This document shows, piece by piece, positions 33,640 to 44,705 of a DNA stretch of 64,000 nt. The position numbers were made by a program, and so were the translations under genes. Position 1 is the stretch's first letter. Each line of letters opens with the position of its first letter. This DNA is from Paramacrobiotus metropolitanus. Its lineage: Eukaryota > Tardigrada > Eutardigrada > Parachela > Macrobiotidae. The notes beneath the pieces are model-generated. The model was not told the DNA's origin and did no database searches. It was given only the letters and a program-made list of their open reading frames with translations. The stretch lies in NCBI RefSeq assembly GCF_019649055.1, contig NW_026570251.1, forward strand, positions 682,001 through 746,000, read 5' to 3'.

Positions 33640-34305
33640 ATGGCCTACGTAGAAATAATAATATTATTATTTGTAATGCGCCATTATGGAAATGCCATTC
33701 CGGCCAATGAACGTCAGCGACCCGTGAATCTAAGGCCAGATAATTCCAATCGCCCATAAACACGGCTCCGCATCAGTCAGACAAATATTCTGAAAGGACG
33801 AATCCCTGTGCCACCGCTTCCCGTTGCAACGACACCAGCTGCCGTGTCACCAGCACCTGCAACAACGCCTGGTCTTGCACCCAGTAGTTCGGCTCCCATT
33901 ACGCCTTCTATTCCGACACCACCACCCGCAACCACCACACCATCGACAACCCTTGGGCTGTCGACAACGACATCGACAACGACGACATCGACAACGACGG
34001 CCACGCCAGTGGGAAGCATTACATCCAGTTCGACAACGTCCACCCACTCGGGCGGCACAACGACATCAGGAACAACGACTACCACATCTGCAGCTAGTCG
34101 TCCATGTGGATCGTGTGTAGTGTCCCAGTGTACTTTCCAGTACGTGTTTTACCCTCCTCGATGCAGTATTTCTTATTGCTGTCAATCGCCGCAAGACGAC
34201 TGTGTGCCAAATGCGACTAACAACTTAGGTTACATCATGGCAGCCGCCTCGACAGCTTGCAGCGCTTTTCAGTGCGGCCAGACTACCATCACTAACGCTT
34301 GTTAA
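33640..34305 (+). CDS. mucin-like secreted protein with Cys-rich C-terminus, one in-frame stop
   Basis: From ATG 33640 the frame opens with a hydrophobic leader (EIIILLFVM), then reaches an in-frame TAA at 33757-33759, and continues in the same frame to 34305. Residues after about 57 are Pro/Thr/Ser-rich (an O-glycosylation-type region encoded by ACGACA-like repeats), followed by about 65 residues with ten cysteines starting PCGSCVVSQC. The layout suggests a secreted structural or mucus protein. The stop could be a sequencing error, a recent nonsense mutation or an unrecognised short intron. No family assignment. Confidence 0.5.
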
Positions 34306-34688
34306 ATACTTACATACTTTGACGTACGTGCGTAAAAATAGCATTCACTGTTATTTTCTACCGAATACACATGCGCACAATCATCTACGATATTTTTCAA
34401 GCCCCAGTTATTTCAAGTATTCCCAGTTATCCGGCGACCGGGTGCATATTTAAAGAACCGTTAAGTGAAGTTAAATTCTTGGCAAATTTCCTGTACTGCT
34501 TTGTTTCGCGTTGGATCAGCCTAGTTCCTTTGTTATGCCTTGGGAACGCATGTGACTTGCCGCCGGCCATGCACACGGCCCGATTACCTTGTGCATTCTG
34601 TTCTGATCAGTCGTGTTGACCAGCTGTTATTTTATCAGTCCGCTGATTTAGCCTTTATGCGGTTTTCTTTACCACTCGCCCACCCTAC

Positions 34689-34946
34689 ATGGTGGCCTTC
34701 GATGTTATTGCTTTCGCAACTGTTCTGTTACTCTGTACAATAAATGGGGGCAGTGGGGATGTGGGAATATCGGAAGCTCGAACCGGGGAGGTCATCACCT
34801 GCGCCTTCGATTTCGCATATGCCGCCGCGCCGCCGACCTGTTTTACCAGCAAACGCCCAATTACTTTCGCTGTGTTTCGTACGGAATTTCCACAAGAATT
34901 TAAGCGGCGGATAATGTACGAATATTCTCGTTCAGTGTCACAGTAA
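34689..34946 (+). CDS. possible small secreted protein (85 aa)
   Basis: ATG start, a hydrophobic N-terminus resembling a signal peptide (FATVLLLCTINGGSG), then a short mature part with two cysteines. No homologue is recognised. It may be chance, but the leader is better than random. Confidence 0.3.
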   Translation: MVAFDVIAFATVLLLCTINGGSGDVGISEARTGEVITCAFDFAYAAAPPTCFTSKRPITFAVFRTEFPQEFKRRIMYEYSRSVSQ

Positions 34947-35699
34947 ATCATTTACAATAATAACAAAAAGTCGGCAGCCACGAGGGAACAAAATTCAGCA
35001 GAAAGGAAAATGTGGCTGCATAAACAAATAAATTCAACTGTATAGTAAAGCCTATGTAGGATATCTTTATCATCTGTTCGTAATGACGTCCGCATTGTAA
35101 GATGGAAATTGATTGAAGGTACAAGTACGTCTTTCAGCAACTCTGCCCAAAACTGCTTAGGACACAAAAAAATCCAGCCATCAGCAACAAAGTCCTTACA
35201 TACTTTGTTTCAGTAACCACAATACAGATAGATAAGTATTCCGTACTGCGGCGATTAGCCCGCGTGCAATCAGAAAAAACCTCTTACCGGTCTGCTGCGC
35301 CGGCATATGGCGCACCGACAGCAATCACCTCGAACATTTTCTGAATCAGTCAGCCGCCATTCTGTTCAGACAGTCATTCTGTGTCGCAGCGGCTAAAGCC
35401 AACGGTAAAGGTTATTTCTGACGGCTTTTTCGGAAGGCTAATTCGAACGATAAGGTTTTCGCGCGGCAAAAGGCAAAGTCAGAGGAAATGTTGAAAAAGA
35501 GGTAAACTTGGCCGACCCGCAATCAGCAATGCACTATAGCAGATTTCTGTATAAGCTGATGCTGTTGTCACTGTGAACAAGTTAATGCACTGTGAACAAG
35601 TTAATGCACTGGCATTAATGCACAAGTGGGCCAGTGTTGCATGGATACATGTTTATTTTTTATGTTATGGGGGGGGGACCCTGGAATATCAGATCAACA

Positions 35700-35784
35700 C
35701 AGGCTGAAAACTGCGGCAGCCTGCGAAACTGCGGCAGCCTCCGAAACTGCGGCAGCCTGCGAAACTGCGGCAGCCTGCGCATTC
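35700..35784. repeat. 18-bp minisatellite (CTGCGGCAGCCTGCGAAA unit, about 4.5 copies)
   Basis: Four near-identical direct copies are visible, translating as repeated NCGSLR. They differ by single bases. Confidence 0.85.
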
Positions 35785-36514
35785 GTGATAAATTGAGAAA
35801 ACCGAAATTAATTCTCCTTCAGTTATTCTTTCAGTAAAGTCATCCTTCGGGTGTTACATATCCTGGCAAATATTTTACATGTATTTTCGTATTCGTGTAT
35901 TTTGAAAAGAATGTTATTTTTTTGTATTTTTGCGTGTATTTTGAGTGGCAGGTTACCTTCTTACCATTGCGGCCATTACCTTCTTATTTAAAATTTTACA
36001 TTTCCTAAATTTCGAACCATTTAAAACATTTACAAAGCTGGTCGAGCAAAGCGCGGTTATTACCTTCCTACTTTATAATTTCTAAATTTCAGTCTGAACG
36101 TGAATTTCACGAAACATTTCATCATAAAGCATTTGAACACTTTTCGAAGGTGGCCCCATTATGCGGGCATTTTACATATTTAAATAACGTAGTAAACATT
36201 TTCACAAAATACGATTATACGACATATTTCTACACTCCTAACTTTTTACAAGTAACTATGGCTGCGTGCAACGGTAAACACTGGCGTTAGCTGGGTTCAC
36301 GAGTGACCTTTCGGTGTTGGCACGGGTGCTGGCTGCTGGCACAAAATTAGACTGATTTTAACTGATTTTATCAACCAAAACGAAGCGAAGGTTCTCTGCA
36401 TTCAAGAGTATGGGACATCGGTCACGACGTTGGGACGGTCACGCATTAACAAAAAAAAATTTTAACAATAAAATGTAAATAAATAAAAATAATGATAAAT
36501 AATTTATTGAATAA

Positions 36515-36690
36515 ACGCATTGCCGCATTGCCGCATTGTCGCAGTGCCGCAGTTTCGCAGCTCCGCAGTCCCAGAACGTGGCAATCTCGCAGCGCCGCAG
36601 CCTCGTAGAACCGCGCTCCCGCAGCGTCACAATACCACACCGTCGCAGCCTCACACCGCCGCAGCCGCATTCCCGCAGCCTGGCTGCTTT
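36515..36690. repeat. degenerate CCGCAG-type minisatellite
   Basis: A run of CGCAG/CGCATT-containing units with a period of 8-9 bases covers about 175 bp. The core GCCGCAG is the complement of the unit at 35700-35784, so the two arrays may be related but inverted. Confidence 0.7.
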
Positions 36691-37030
36691 CTCGCCCCGT
36701 AACAATTCAGACTTAATATATTATTTTCTGGCCCACTTCTGCACAATTACCGTTCTAGGTTTAGTGCAGTGCTTTACGAGGTACAGTAACAGCAAATTAC
36801 AAATAGGTAAAAACGATAAAAAATTCACTAATAGGTCATGATTATTGATTTACGTACTATAAGTAGTAAAACTACATGTTGTTGATGCATTTCACTCTTT
36901 TGTGCCACTTGTCATATTCTGACAAAAAAACTACCAATGCTTAACTGCAATTTTACAGATTTACTGAAGTGGAATTCCAAATGGCCTGGTGAAGGAAGGG
37001 TCTCTGCTGAATTACATTGCGTGTTGCTGA

Positions 37031-37200
37031 TTGCTAGCTGCGCAGTCAGCAATTTGGTTGATTCCTAACATATTTGCGCAAGTCGGTCGGCGCATTAAAG
37101 AGCAAACAGGAGAAGGGCGTGCCACTGAGTTTTTGTGGCAGCGTATAAGTGTCGAGATCCAACGCGGAAATGAGGGCTTCCGTTTTGGGTACTGTTGCTT
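37031..37200 (+). pseudogene. short relic of the same retroelement C-terminus
   Basis: The frame includes QVGRRIKEQTGEGRATEFL and SVEIQRGNE, matching the end of the relic at 30600-31949 (ELGKRLRAHSGEARSHEFL, SLEIQRGNA). Nothing else of the element is present. Confidence 0.55.
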
Positions 37201-37965
37201 GTTAAGAGCTGGAAGAGTTGTTTTATTTGTTCTGGCTAGCTGATCTTTTGAGTTTAAGTGAAAATAGCATTTTGCTTGTGCAAGTATATTAAAGTTTTGA
37301 ACAATATAATAATAATAATAACAAGGAATTTATTGTCTTCTTGCGAGGGTCGTGCCCCTTTACAGCAGTGGACAGTGCAGCAATTATGCATATAAGAACA
37401 AACGTAATGGAAAGTGATACAAAAATGTAAACAACAGTGGAAAACAAAAAAAATTACAAAAACGTTGGTGTTGTACTGAGTGCAGTGATGTGAATGCAGT
37501 GAGTGCAATGGTTTGGACTGGTAGTGGAAAAAAGGTGAGTTAGACGATTGTACTGGTGTCCATGCATAAAACCAAAAACCCGCCTAAGACGAAAAATATC
37601 CGCAAAAAAAATCAAGGTCAAAATTTTCACAATTTCAAAACGTTTAATTAAACTTGCAGGAGAAATGGAAAGCATGGACACTTACGTACTGATCGTCTGT
37701 GTACTGAGACAACGAGCAAAATTACAAGCAGTAACATAACATTTGATTGCATATGCAAGAAAACTTTATTGCATATGCAAGAATTTCTTTGACCATTTCA
37801 GTTCTCTCCAATTGACGTCATCCAAAGCTTGACGGAACGTTCGGAGAGATTTGTAGGAGGATAATGGTAAGGAGACTTCATTCCACAGAGATGTAATTCT
37901 GTCACTGAAACCGCCGGAAACAGGGAGGACCGTAACGCCATATGCAGTTGTCGGTGCTGGCGAAA

Positions 37966-40720
37966 TTAGTAAATAATGGTTTTCAAGCCGCCGGATACTT
38001 CACGTGTTTCCTGAAACAGATTGAGACAAGACATCAGACACTGTATGCTTTTGTAAAAACTTGTCACACGAAGCTGTGATTCCAAAAAAAGCTTGCAAAT
38101 AAAAATCAATAATTTTTTGGCATTTGGTATTCTGAAATTATCCCAGTGGAGTTCTTCCAGCCTGAGCCGATATTCACAAGTTTCGTTGCCGAGACGCACC
38201 GAAGACACAAACTTTTCGATACAACGCTCAACTTTATCCTTGGAGGTTTTAAGCAGCGGAAAAACGGCAGGCGCACAATAATCCTTAACAGGAAAAACCA
38301 GTGATTAAATAAAGAAATTCGTACGCCAAAATCGCGAAAGCGAAACAATGAATTAATATACCAAATTCTTTTTTTGCATTTTAAACAAACATTGTCTGCA
38401 TGGGGTTTAAAAGAAAGTTCACGATCAATTTCAACTCCTAAATATTTAACCTTTTCGCGGTAGCTAATCAGCACTCCGTTTAGACGAAATTCACCCTTCA
38501 CATCAACAAAACGCTTTTTGGAAAACTGCATATGAACGGACTTATCAGCGTTGAAGCATAAACCATTAGATGCCGCCCAATAGAAGAGAGAATTTATGTC
38601 TTCCTGCAGAAGGTCACTGCTGTTTTCGGCAACTAGAGGACGTAGTAAAACAATGTCATCAGCAAAAATCAATACGATGCTGTTATTAAGTAGTATGAAC
38701 GGCACTTTGTTTAATAAACAAATAAACAGCAACGGTCCCAAAACAGAGCTCTGAGGTACACCACTTGTAACTGCTGATATTTGAGAACAGAACTCGCCAA
38801 GAGAAACACACTGGATACGACCTTTAAGGTAATCGTAGATTAAATGGACTATTTGACTGGGTACATTTAGCTCGATTAACGATGTGATGTTGCTAAGGTG
38901 GTCGCACTTGTCAAAGGCTTTAGAGCAGTCCAGAAAAACCGCAGCGACATCTATTCCATTACCAATAAAATCCGAAACAGTTTTCACAAAGTAACAAATT
39001 TGCAATTCCGTGGAACGTTTACGGCGATAAGCAAATTGGTGGCCGCCGAGAGCGTCGTTCATGCGTAAACAATCATTTTAAACTTCAGATAAACAGCGTT
39101 CAAAAATTTTTGAAATCGAGTTAAGCAAAGATATTGGGCGGTGGCTGCTAGGAAGGGTCAAATCATATCCTTTTCTTGGAATGGGCACAACGTACGGCTT
39201 TTTCCACACTTGTGGATATGTGTCTTCATTTAGGGGGGGCATTAAATATTAGGCTCAACGGAAAAACGACTGATTCACCCGCTGCTTTCAGCAACTTATT
39301 TGTCACTTCAAACTGGCCACTTGACGTACTCGAGGAAATTAACGACAGCGGCAACAATATGGTAGAATTGTTGACAGTGACCCTGGAAGTGCTGCTGCAT
39401 ACCAAATCCGAAGGGGCGCTGCGACAATGTTGGAGACAGGCAGAATGAGATGCACAAAAAACAGTATTTAGCACTTCGGCTTTTTCACGATCCGTACAAG
39501 CCGAAGTTGGGCCGTCAGTTTTAAGCGGGGGAATGAACTGTACACAATTTCTGGTTTTCATGAACTGCCAAAATTTCGTCGGATTATTTCGATAACTTGA
39601 TGCACTTTCCGTTATTCGATGGCTTTCAAACTTTTTCACTACTTCCTCCGCATTACGGGATAACACCAACCATTCTTCCCTTCTCTTAGCACGCAAGGTA
39701 GACACAGTTTGCCGATAGCGCCTAAATGCTTTATCGCGAGCACGTATCGCTTTTTTAACGGGGAGCGGATATGCAGGCATGCCGGTTATTATTTTACCCG
39801 TTTTAAAAAGGAATGCAGATTTCGCAATACTTATGAATTTTTCTTCAAAGGCAACAGCTCGTTCTTCAGCGCTAGAATTATTAAACATAGTTACCCAGTC
39901 AACATTATTTAAAATTTCTTGAAAAGCGATAAATTTATTAGACGCAAGAAACCATTTTTTACTGTGCGTACTACAGCCCTTTGACTTTCGCTTTCATATC
40001 AATTTGCAAACCGATGTGGTCATTAGATACGGATGGAGGTGCAATAGGGCTGAGGTTTCTACATACAGTATTCGTGGAGACAAAGCACGGATCGAGACAG
40101 TTTCATTTTCTAGTGGACAATTTAATCAGCTGCTGAAAATTAAACAGCTTGAGAGAGGACAAAAGGTATTTACCACGAGCAGACCGAGCACAAAGTGAAA
40201 GCCAATCTATGTCAGGCAAATTAAAATCGCCCATAAGAACAGTTTTTTGGCAGCATTTCTGGAGAGAAATTATCATGCAAGTGTTCAATCAGAGCGAAGA
40301 TGTCAATGAGATTTGTCAGGGGGAGAGTAATATACAATAAAGAATTTATCTAGGTCAGCCGAATGCACACAAATGCACACAGATTGCTTAAATGCTTAAT
40401 GGCTCTAGTTCAGGGCATCGGTACGCTCTGTACCGTTTGCGTATAGCCAGAGCAACACCATCACCCGTATCATAAAACCTTCTTCTTCGAAAGACGTTAA
40501 AAGACCGTTGATCAGCGAAGAGAGGAATCAGTGTAGTGCTCTTTGTCCCTGGTTTCGACAAGTCCAGTTATGTCTGATTCGGAACAAAACAGCTTGACCT
40601 GTGCTGTTTTAATACAAACGCCATTAATATTACAGAAACGGATACGCACGTATTGCCGATTGCGCTTACGCGACACATTTTTTGGTAAAATATAACAACA
40701 ACTTTCAGTTGAATAATCAG
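37966..40720 (-). pseudogene. LINE copy 2 ORF2 (endonuclease and reverse transcriptase), decayed
   Basis: The endonuclease fragments (40512-40720: CNINGVCIKTAQVKLFC; 40103-40288: LMGDFNLPDIDW), middle part (39226-39888) and reverse transcriptase (38106-39062: SGVPQSSVLGPLLF and the FADD box LIFADDIVLL) lie in order on the minus strand but in several frames. Note PQS for the usual PQG in RT motif 4. Multiple frameshifts and losses make it inactive. Confidence 0.8.
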
Positions 40721-41200
40721 TTAATTTTGCCGGTTTTTTTGATAATTTCGGTTGAAAAAGTAACGCGAATTTCGAATTTCTGCAAAAGAGTGACACGTCG
40801 ACTGATCAAAAGCAGAGTGTTGATTTTCTCGTGCCGGCACACCTTTAACAACACAGTTCACACAAACACAAGCGTAGTCCTCGTTTTCTGGACACTCGGA
40901 GGCTTTATGCGGCTTAGTACAGTATGCACAACGCGGAGCGATCTGACATTTCGATACAGTGTGGCCATACGCACAACAACGCCTGCACTGCGGAACGTAA
41001 AAGTGATCTTCAATGGGACAAACAAACCACCGAATCAAAAGGGACTTTTTCGTTAGCAAGGAATTGCGACTTGCCTGATCAACATCCCAAACATGGGCGC
41101 ACGTAGTTACATTTTCGCGATAGCTTTTAAGTTTGGTAACAACCTTCAGTATGCATTCATCGGAAAGATTACTTTTTGTGCGAATATCAATTAAGACGAC
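40721..41200 (-). pseudogene. LINE copy 2 ORF1, C-terminal part
   Basis: Zinc knuckles CRRCCAYGHTVSKC, CAYCTKPHKASEC and CVCVNC match LINE 1 ORF1. The upstream part of the same ORF is at 55246-55889, beyond the Polinton. Counting one copy of GACGAC, the frame continues across the insertion, so the host LINE ORF1 was open there when hit. Confidence 0.8.
41195..41200. repeat. Polinton target-site duplication, left (GACGAC)
   Basis: This hexamer is repeated directly at 55246-55251, immediately outside the other terminal inverted repeat. Six bases is the known Polinton/Maverick duplication length. Confidence 0.9.
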
Positions 41201-41345
41201 AGTAGTAAACCGATACTACATAAGTAGATATGACTCATCAATTATTAAAAATGGCGGCGCTTACGTCATAAACTGGAGTTGGGAGCTGGACTTTCCAGCT
41301 GCAATTCCCGGTTGTACTTTGCACTTACAGCTCCCAACTGCAGCA
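41201..41345. repeat. Polinton terminal inverted repeat, left
   Basis: 145 bp matched without gaps to the complement of 55101-55245, with two mismatches (at about 41231 and 41245). It contains its own internal hairpin (AGTTGGGAGCTG facing CAGCTCCCAACT). Similarity continues weakly to about 41353, and a second inverted block around GGTTGTTTACATTC occurs at 41503 and 55028. Confidence 0.93.
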
Positions 41346-42420
41346 TCTGATTCAGCCACTACTAATTTACTTACTTACTGATATTCACACACACAAGTTG
41401 TTGTTTACATTCTTTTTCGCTGGTGCATCTGCTGTGCAAACCTCAAGGAGGCTCGCAGCCCAGATGCAGCTACCTGTGCAGCCGTGTTGCACGCGTGCAA
41501 GTGGTTGTTTACATTCTTTTACCGTACGGAGCGGCACTGGCACATTAGCGCAGCTGGCTCGTCAGCGATGGTGCTACTCACCATGCGAGTCTCTTAATTA
41601 TTGAAAACACTTGTAGTAATGCTGTGCACTTGTAATATACATAATTATTTGCCAACTTACCGAGTAGTTTAATTGCTTATCTGGATCGTGCACGACTTGG
41701 ATATAACTGTGAAACTCGACATGTGCCAAGTGTACTGTATGGATACAACTGTACACTGCACAGTTATATTGGTTCACTTTCACTGTTTGATTCAACAAGT
41801 TGTTTACATTCTTTAACACTTTGGAGGAGCACTTTAACGCATCAGGCTCGTCAAAGCCTTTCAACGTACAGTAAGTAAAATATAACTGCTTTTTAGTGAA
41901 TATTACTATTTCCTCTATTCTCAGCTTATTTATTCATAAATAATCATAAGAACTAACAGGTACGATGAAATATTATTTTCTTTATCACTGTATATTATGA
42001 CTATACTGTGTAATCAATTTTGACAGTTATTTGCAGTCTTATGGTCGATTGCGTGCATGCTTATGCGTGCGTGCAGATCAACTGGAAAAGGTCCTGTCAA
42101 GTCCTGTCATTGCAGAATTTATGAATTTCTTGTACACGAAGTAAGTGAAGCTAATGTTTTTAGTTCATATTGTGTTGTAACACATGGTATATTTGTATGT
42201 GTACATAGTTTTGGGGATGCTACAAGCAACGAGGGCTCGAGTGGAAGAAGTTGGCCTGAACCTCTAAAAGAATTTTTCCACCTTGTCAACAGTATGGCGT
42301 AATATGCTGATTTCGCAGTTTTTACATTGCAGAAATTATTATTATATGCTTGGATGTTAGCTCAATGCTTTTATAACAAAAAATACATTTCGTGATGAAC
42401 CCTAATTATCATAATTAATG

Positions 42421-42545
42421 ATTAATGTACTGTACAGTATTGCACTGTATATACTGTACAGTGCAATACTGTACAGTATTGCACTGTATATGTAGTATGT
42501 CGTTTCGTAGTAGTAGTATGTATATGTAGTATGTCGTAGTATGTC
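42421..42545. repeat. short palindromic/simple repeat tract
   Basis: Alternating GTACAGTATTGCACTGTATA and its complement, followed by TAGTATGTCG units. It overlaps the 3' end of the TBP-like gene. Confidence 0.7.
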
Positions 42546-43063
42546 GTATGTAGTAATTCGTTTTCAGCAGTTTGAAGAGTATTAGCATCTTTTGCACCTA
42601 ATAACTTAATTTTTCCAGAATGGAAAATCATCGCCGTACAACCTTGAAGCCGGACTCGCATGGCCGGAAATATTTCAGGTTCAGACATGGCATCAGCTTT
42701 TGCTCTTATTGAGTTGTACAATTTCTCTAAACTAAGAAATTTTCTAAAATTAAAAGTGGCGACAATGTTAACAATTCGTGGATTTTTTAACGAGGCTTTT
42801 TGATAGACATATTTTTGCAGTTTCCTTTAATAGTGATCCAATAATAACGCGAGAGCATCACTGATGGACTGTGCACCATTAACTGTGATCTTGCCGTTGC
42901 GGTACTCTTCGCAGTGCGATTTGTAAGGACGAATGGAACGGAGAAGAAGCCCGGAAAATTTATGTGGTGCATAATGAGAAAGCGGTGCGCGTTCGGATAA
43001 GCTGGGTAAGTCAATTGCGCAGCTAAGATCAGCAGTGGCAACAACGTTAGTTATTTTCGCCAT
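42422..43063 (-). pseudogene. Polinton-encoded TATA-binding-protein-like protein (one in-frame stop)
   Basis: ATG at 43063. The first repeat (ITNVVATADLSCAIDL ... HKFSGLLLRSIRP ... NGKITVNGAQS) and second repeat (IVNIVATFNF ... PEIFPAMRVRL ... MIFHSGKIKLLGAK) reproduce the two direct repeats of the TBP saddle. Three of the four DNA-intercalating Phe positions are Phe and one (EEY) is Tyr. A TAA at 42827-42829 separates the repeats while the frame is otherwise kept, so a single nonsense change has split the gene. The C-terminal tail runs into low-complexity sequence. It probably acted as a promoter-recognition factor for element genes (inference). The second Polinton has an intact relative at 59187. 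Confidence 0.8.
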
Positions 43064-43256
43064 TCAGCCAATCTGCAAATGTCTCCGCTTTTGAAAGCGT
43101 TGTTTGTGGTAATGAAGTAAGCTCCTTATACTTGGGGCGCCCAATGTCTTCAAGATTAAACACTTCAGGCAAATAATTTTCCAAAATCTTTTGCTTTTCC
43201 AATCCTTTGGCAAAAAAAGTCAAACGCGCAGGTCGTTCACCAATAAGCTCCAGCAT
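43047..43256 (-). CDS. small ORF with exonuclease-like signature, overlapping the TBP-like start
   Basis: ATG at 43256, 69 residues, overlapping the TBP-like ATG by 17 nt in another frame. The segment FFAKGLEKQKILENYLPEV then NLEDIGRPKYKEL parallels FHAKRGQKCFILQQILKSDV then NLDTMGCPRFAAL in the ORF at 49412-49983, so the two are related. It is too short to be an enzyme and may be a relic of the C-terminal half of such a protein. Confidence 0.45.
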   Translation of the reverse strand: MLELIGERPARLTFFAKGLEKQKILENYLPEVFNLEDIGRPKYKELTSLPQTTLSKAETFADWLNGENN

Positions 43257-43284
43257 ATCCTGAATGGCACTAGCGATGTCTAAG

Positions 43285-43293
43285 TATAAATAG
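43285..43293. promoter_or_regulatory. possible TATA element (TATAAATAG) between divergent Polinton ORFs
   Basis: It lies between the minus ORF starting at 43256 and the plus ORF starting at 43305. The complement (TATTTATA) would also serve the leftward genes. It is close to the rightward ATG, so use as a plus promoter would favour a downstream start. Confidence 0.3.
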
Positions 43294-43304
43294 TCTCCAC
43301 CATT

Positions 43305-43496
43305 ATGCCAGACAAGTCCGTGCGAGTGACGCTATTGGCTCCTAAATTCAACGCGGTAATGAATAAAGTCGGATGGAATGGCGAATGTGTAGCACCAGCT
43401 AACACCAGTTGGGCAATCACAAAATGCCAACTGTTTTATAAGCCGTTGGGAGCCAGCGATAAACCAATCAATATTCAAGACAACCCTCCGCTTTGA
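43305..43496 (+). CDS. small Polinton ORF of unknown function
   Basis: 63 residues from ATG 43305; no recognised domain. It sits directly upstream of the packaging ATPase and may be a truncated gene. Confidence 0.3.
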   Translation: MPDKSVRVTLLAPKFNAVMNKVGWNGECVAPANTSWAITKCQLFYKPLGASDKPINIQDNPPL

Positions 43497-43545
43497 AGTC
43501 TCCATTCTGTTATCGGTACGCTAGCAATAGCTCCGCTCTTTGGAA

Positions 43546-44238
43546 ATGGATTCCTTAAATAGGTATCCGCGCACGACAGGTGATTTGAGATTCCGACTAC
43601 CCGCTTCAGTCCTTGTTGTGGGGCCAACGACTTCGGGAAAAACGACGTATGTGTCAAAATTAATTATGGAGCGCGATAAATTATTTGACCAACCATTTGG
43701 AAGAATTATTTTGGTGTAGGGAGAAATGCAGCCAGCCTACGAAATGCTTCAGCCCAAAGTACCTGGGATTGAACTGACAAAAAATATTCAACAAATTGTG
43801 GAGGATGAAAATTATTTTGATGGTAAACAAAATATTTTGTTGATACTGGATGACGTGGCAAGTGGTTTGGTGAAAAATTAGCATTTATCTAAACTCTTCA
43901 CTCAAAAAGTACACCATAAACGGCTTTGTGCGTTTTTATTATTCAATAACCTATATAAAGAAGGGTCTGCTATGCGAGACGTGCATCTTAATGCACAATA
44001 TCTTATTCTGTTCAAAAATAATCGTGATGTGAACCAAATCGGGATTCTAGAAAGGCAGACTGGTTTAAAACATCTCAGCGGAGCTTACGAGGAAAACGGC
44101 CAGGAACCACAACCTCTCATTTTGGATATGAAACCGGACACACCTGCCTATTTAAGGATTCGTTCAGCAGTATTACCGGGAGAGTTGACAAAAATTTACA
44201 TCAATCCACAAACGACAAACTTGCCCAAGAATGTGTGA
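43546..44238 (+). pseudogene. Polinton DNA-packaging ATPase (FtsK/A32-like), two in-frame stops
   Basis: One frame of 231 codons from ATG 43546. Walker A is GPTTSGKTT and Walker B is ILLILDDV. The C-terminal half (LNAQYLILFKNNRDVNQI ... DMKPDTPAYLRIR) matches the second Polinton. TAG codons at 43717 and 43879 interrupt an otherwise open frame. In the virus-like life cycle this enzyme would drive genome packaging into capsids. Confidence 0.85.
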
Positions 44239-44461
44239 TCAGATTTTAAAAGACTTTGCACCGTTTCTCTTTACCCTGCTATCGCTGAAACCCAAGCAGC
44301 GTCGTTTTCTTTTGGAAAATATTTCGAAACGACAACTTCGCTGTTTTGAAGAAATTTGTTTGAATTTGGTAAAGAATTCAGTGCCTCTTACCACCGATCA
44401 GCTAAAGGTCTGTGCCCCCCATTCCAGTACAACTATTAAAGAAACTGTGGGTACCCCTTAA
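44231..44461 (+). pseudogene. small conserved Polinton protein, C-terminally frameshifted
   Basis: The ATG overlaps the ATPase stop (ATGTGTGA). The core SKRQLRCFEEICLNLVKNSVPLT matches SKKQILAIEEACLNLVKQPTALS of the second Polinton at 60455. After about residue 60 the frame is lost and the hydrophobic QKGGFL-type C-terminus seen in the other element is absent. Confidence 0.6.
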
Positions 44462-44462
44462 T

Positions 44463-44630
44463 ATGCCTGATCGTATGTTAGATGCTTTCCCTCCTATTCC
44501 ACCTGCACCCCCGGCAAAACGCAAGCGTGCAAAGCGAGAAGTATTTGATGAAAACACTTTACAAATCGAAGGTCCCATCGGTTCAAGAACCAAATCCCAG
44601 TTCAACTGGATGACTATTAATAACAAATGA
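44463..44630 (+). CDS. small proline/lysine-rich Polinton ORF
   Basis: 55 residues from ATG 44463, with AFPPIPPAPPAKRKRAKRE, a potential nuclear localisation signal. The stop overlaps the next ATG (ATGA at 44627). It holds the position of the long disordered protein in the second Polinton (60772-61755) and may be its remnant. Confidence 0.4.
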   Translation: MPDRMLDAFPPIPPAPPAKRKRAKREVFDENTLQIEGPIGSRTKSQFNWMTINNK

Positions 44631-44705
44631 GTGGTGGTGGATGCGTTCCCTTTTCTTTGTCTTTGGGTGAAGGTATGACATGGAACTGCACATCTAGCTG
44701 TTGCG

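Larger units (their letters stand above)
34947..37020. other. gene-poor region with minisatellites
   Basis: No gene supported. Two GC-rich minisatellites (35700-35784 and 36515-36690) are annotated separately. A direct duplication of GTGAACAAGTTAATGCACT lies at about 35572-35610. Confidence 0.5.
37308..41200 (-). mobile_element. LINE copy 2, 3' portion, interrupted by the Polinton
   Basis: The 3' end (minus) is AAGACAATAAATT followed by a (TTA)n tail at about 37308-37325, as in LINE 1. ORF2 relics are at 37966-40720 and the ORF1 zinc-knuckle part at 40721-41200. At 41200 the ORF1 frame is cut by the Polinton and resumes at 55246. Confidence 0.85.

Noticed and set aside
36439-36841. Arg/Cys- or Pro-rich ORFs on both strands
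   Set aside because: They are translations of the CCGCAG minisatellite, which is open in several frames.
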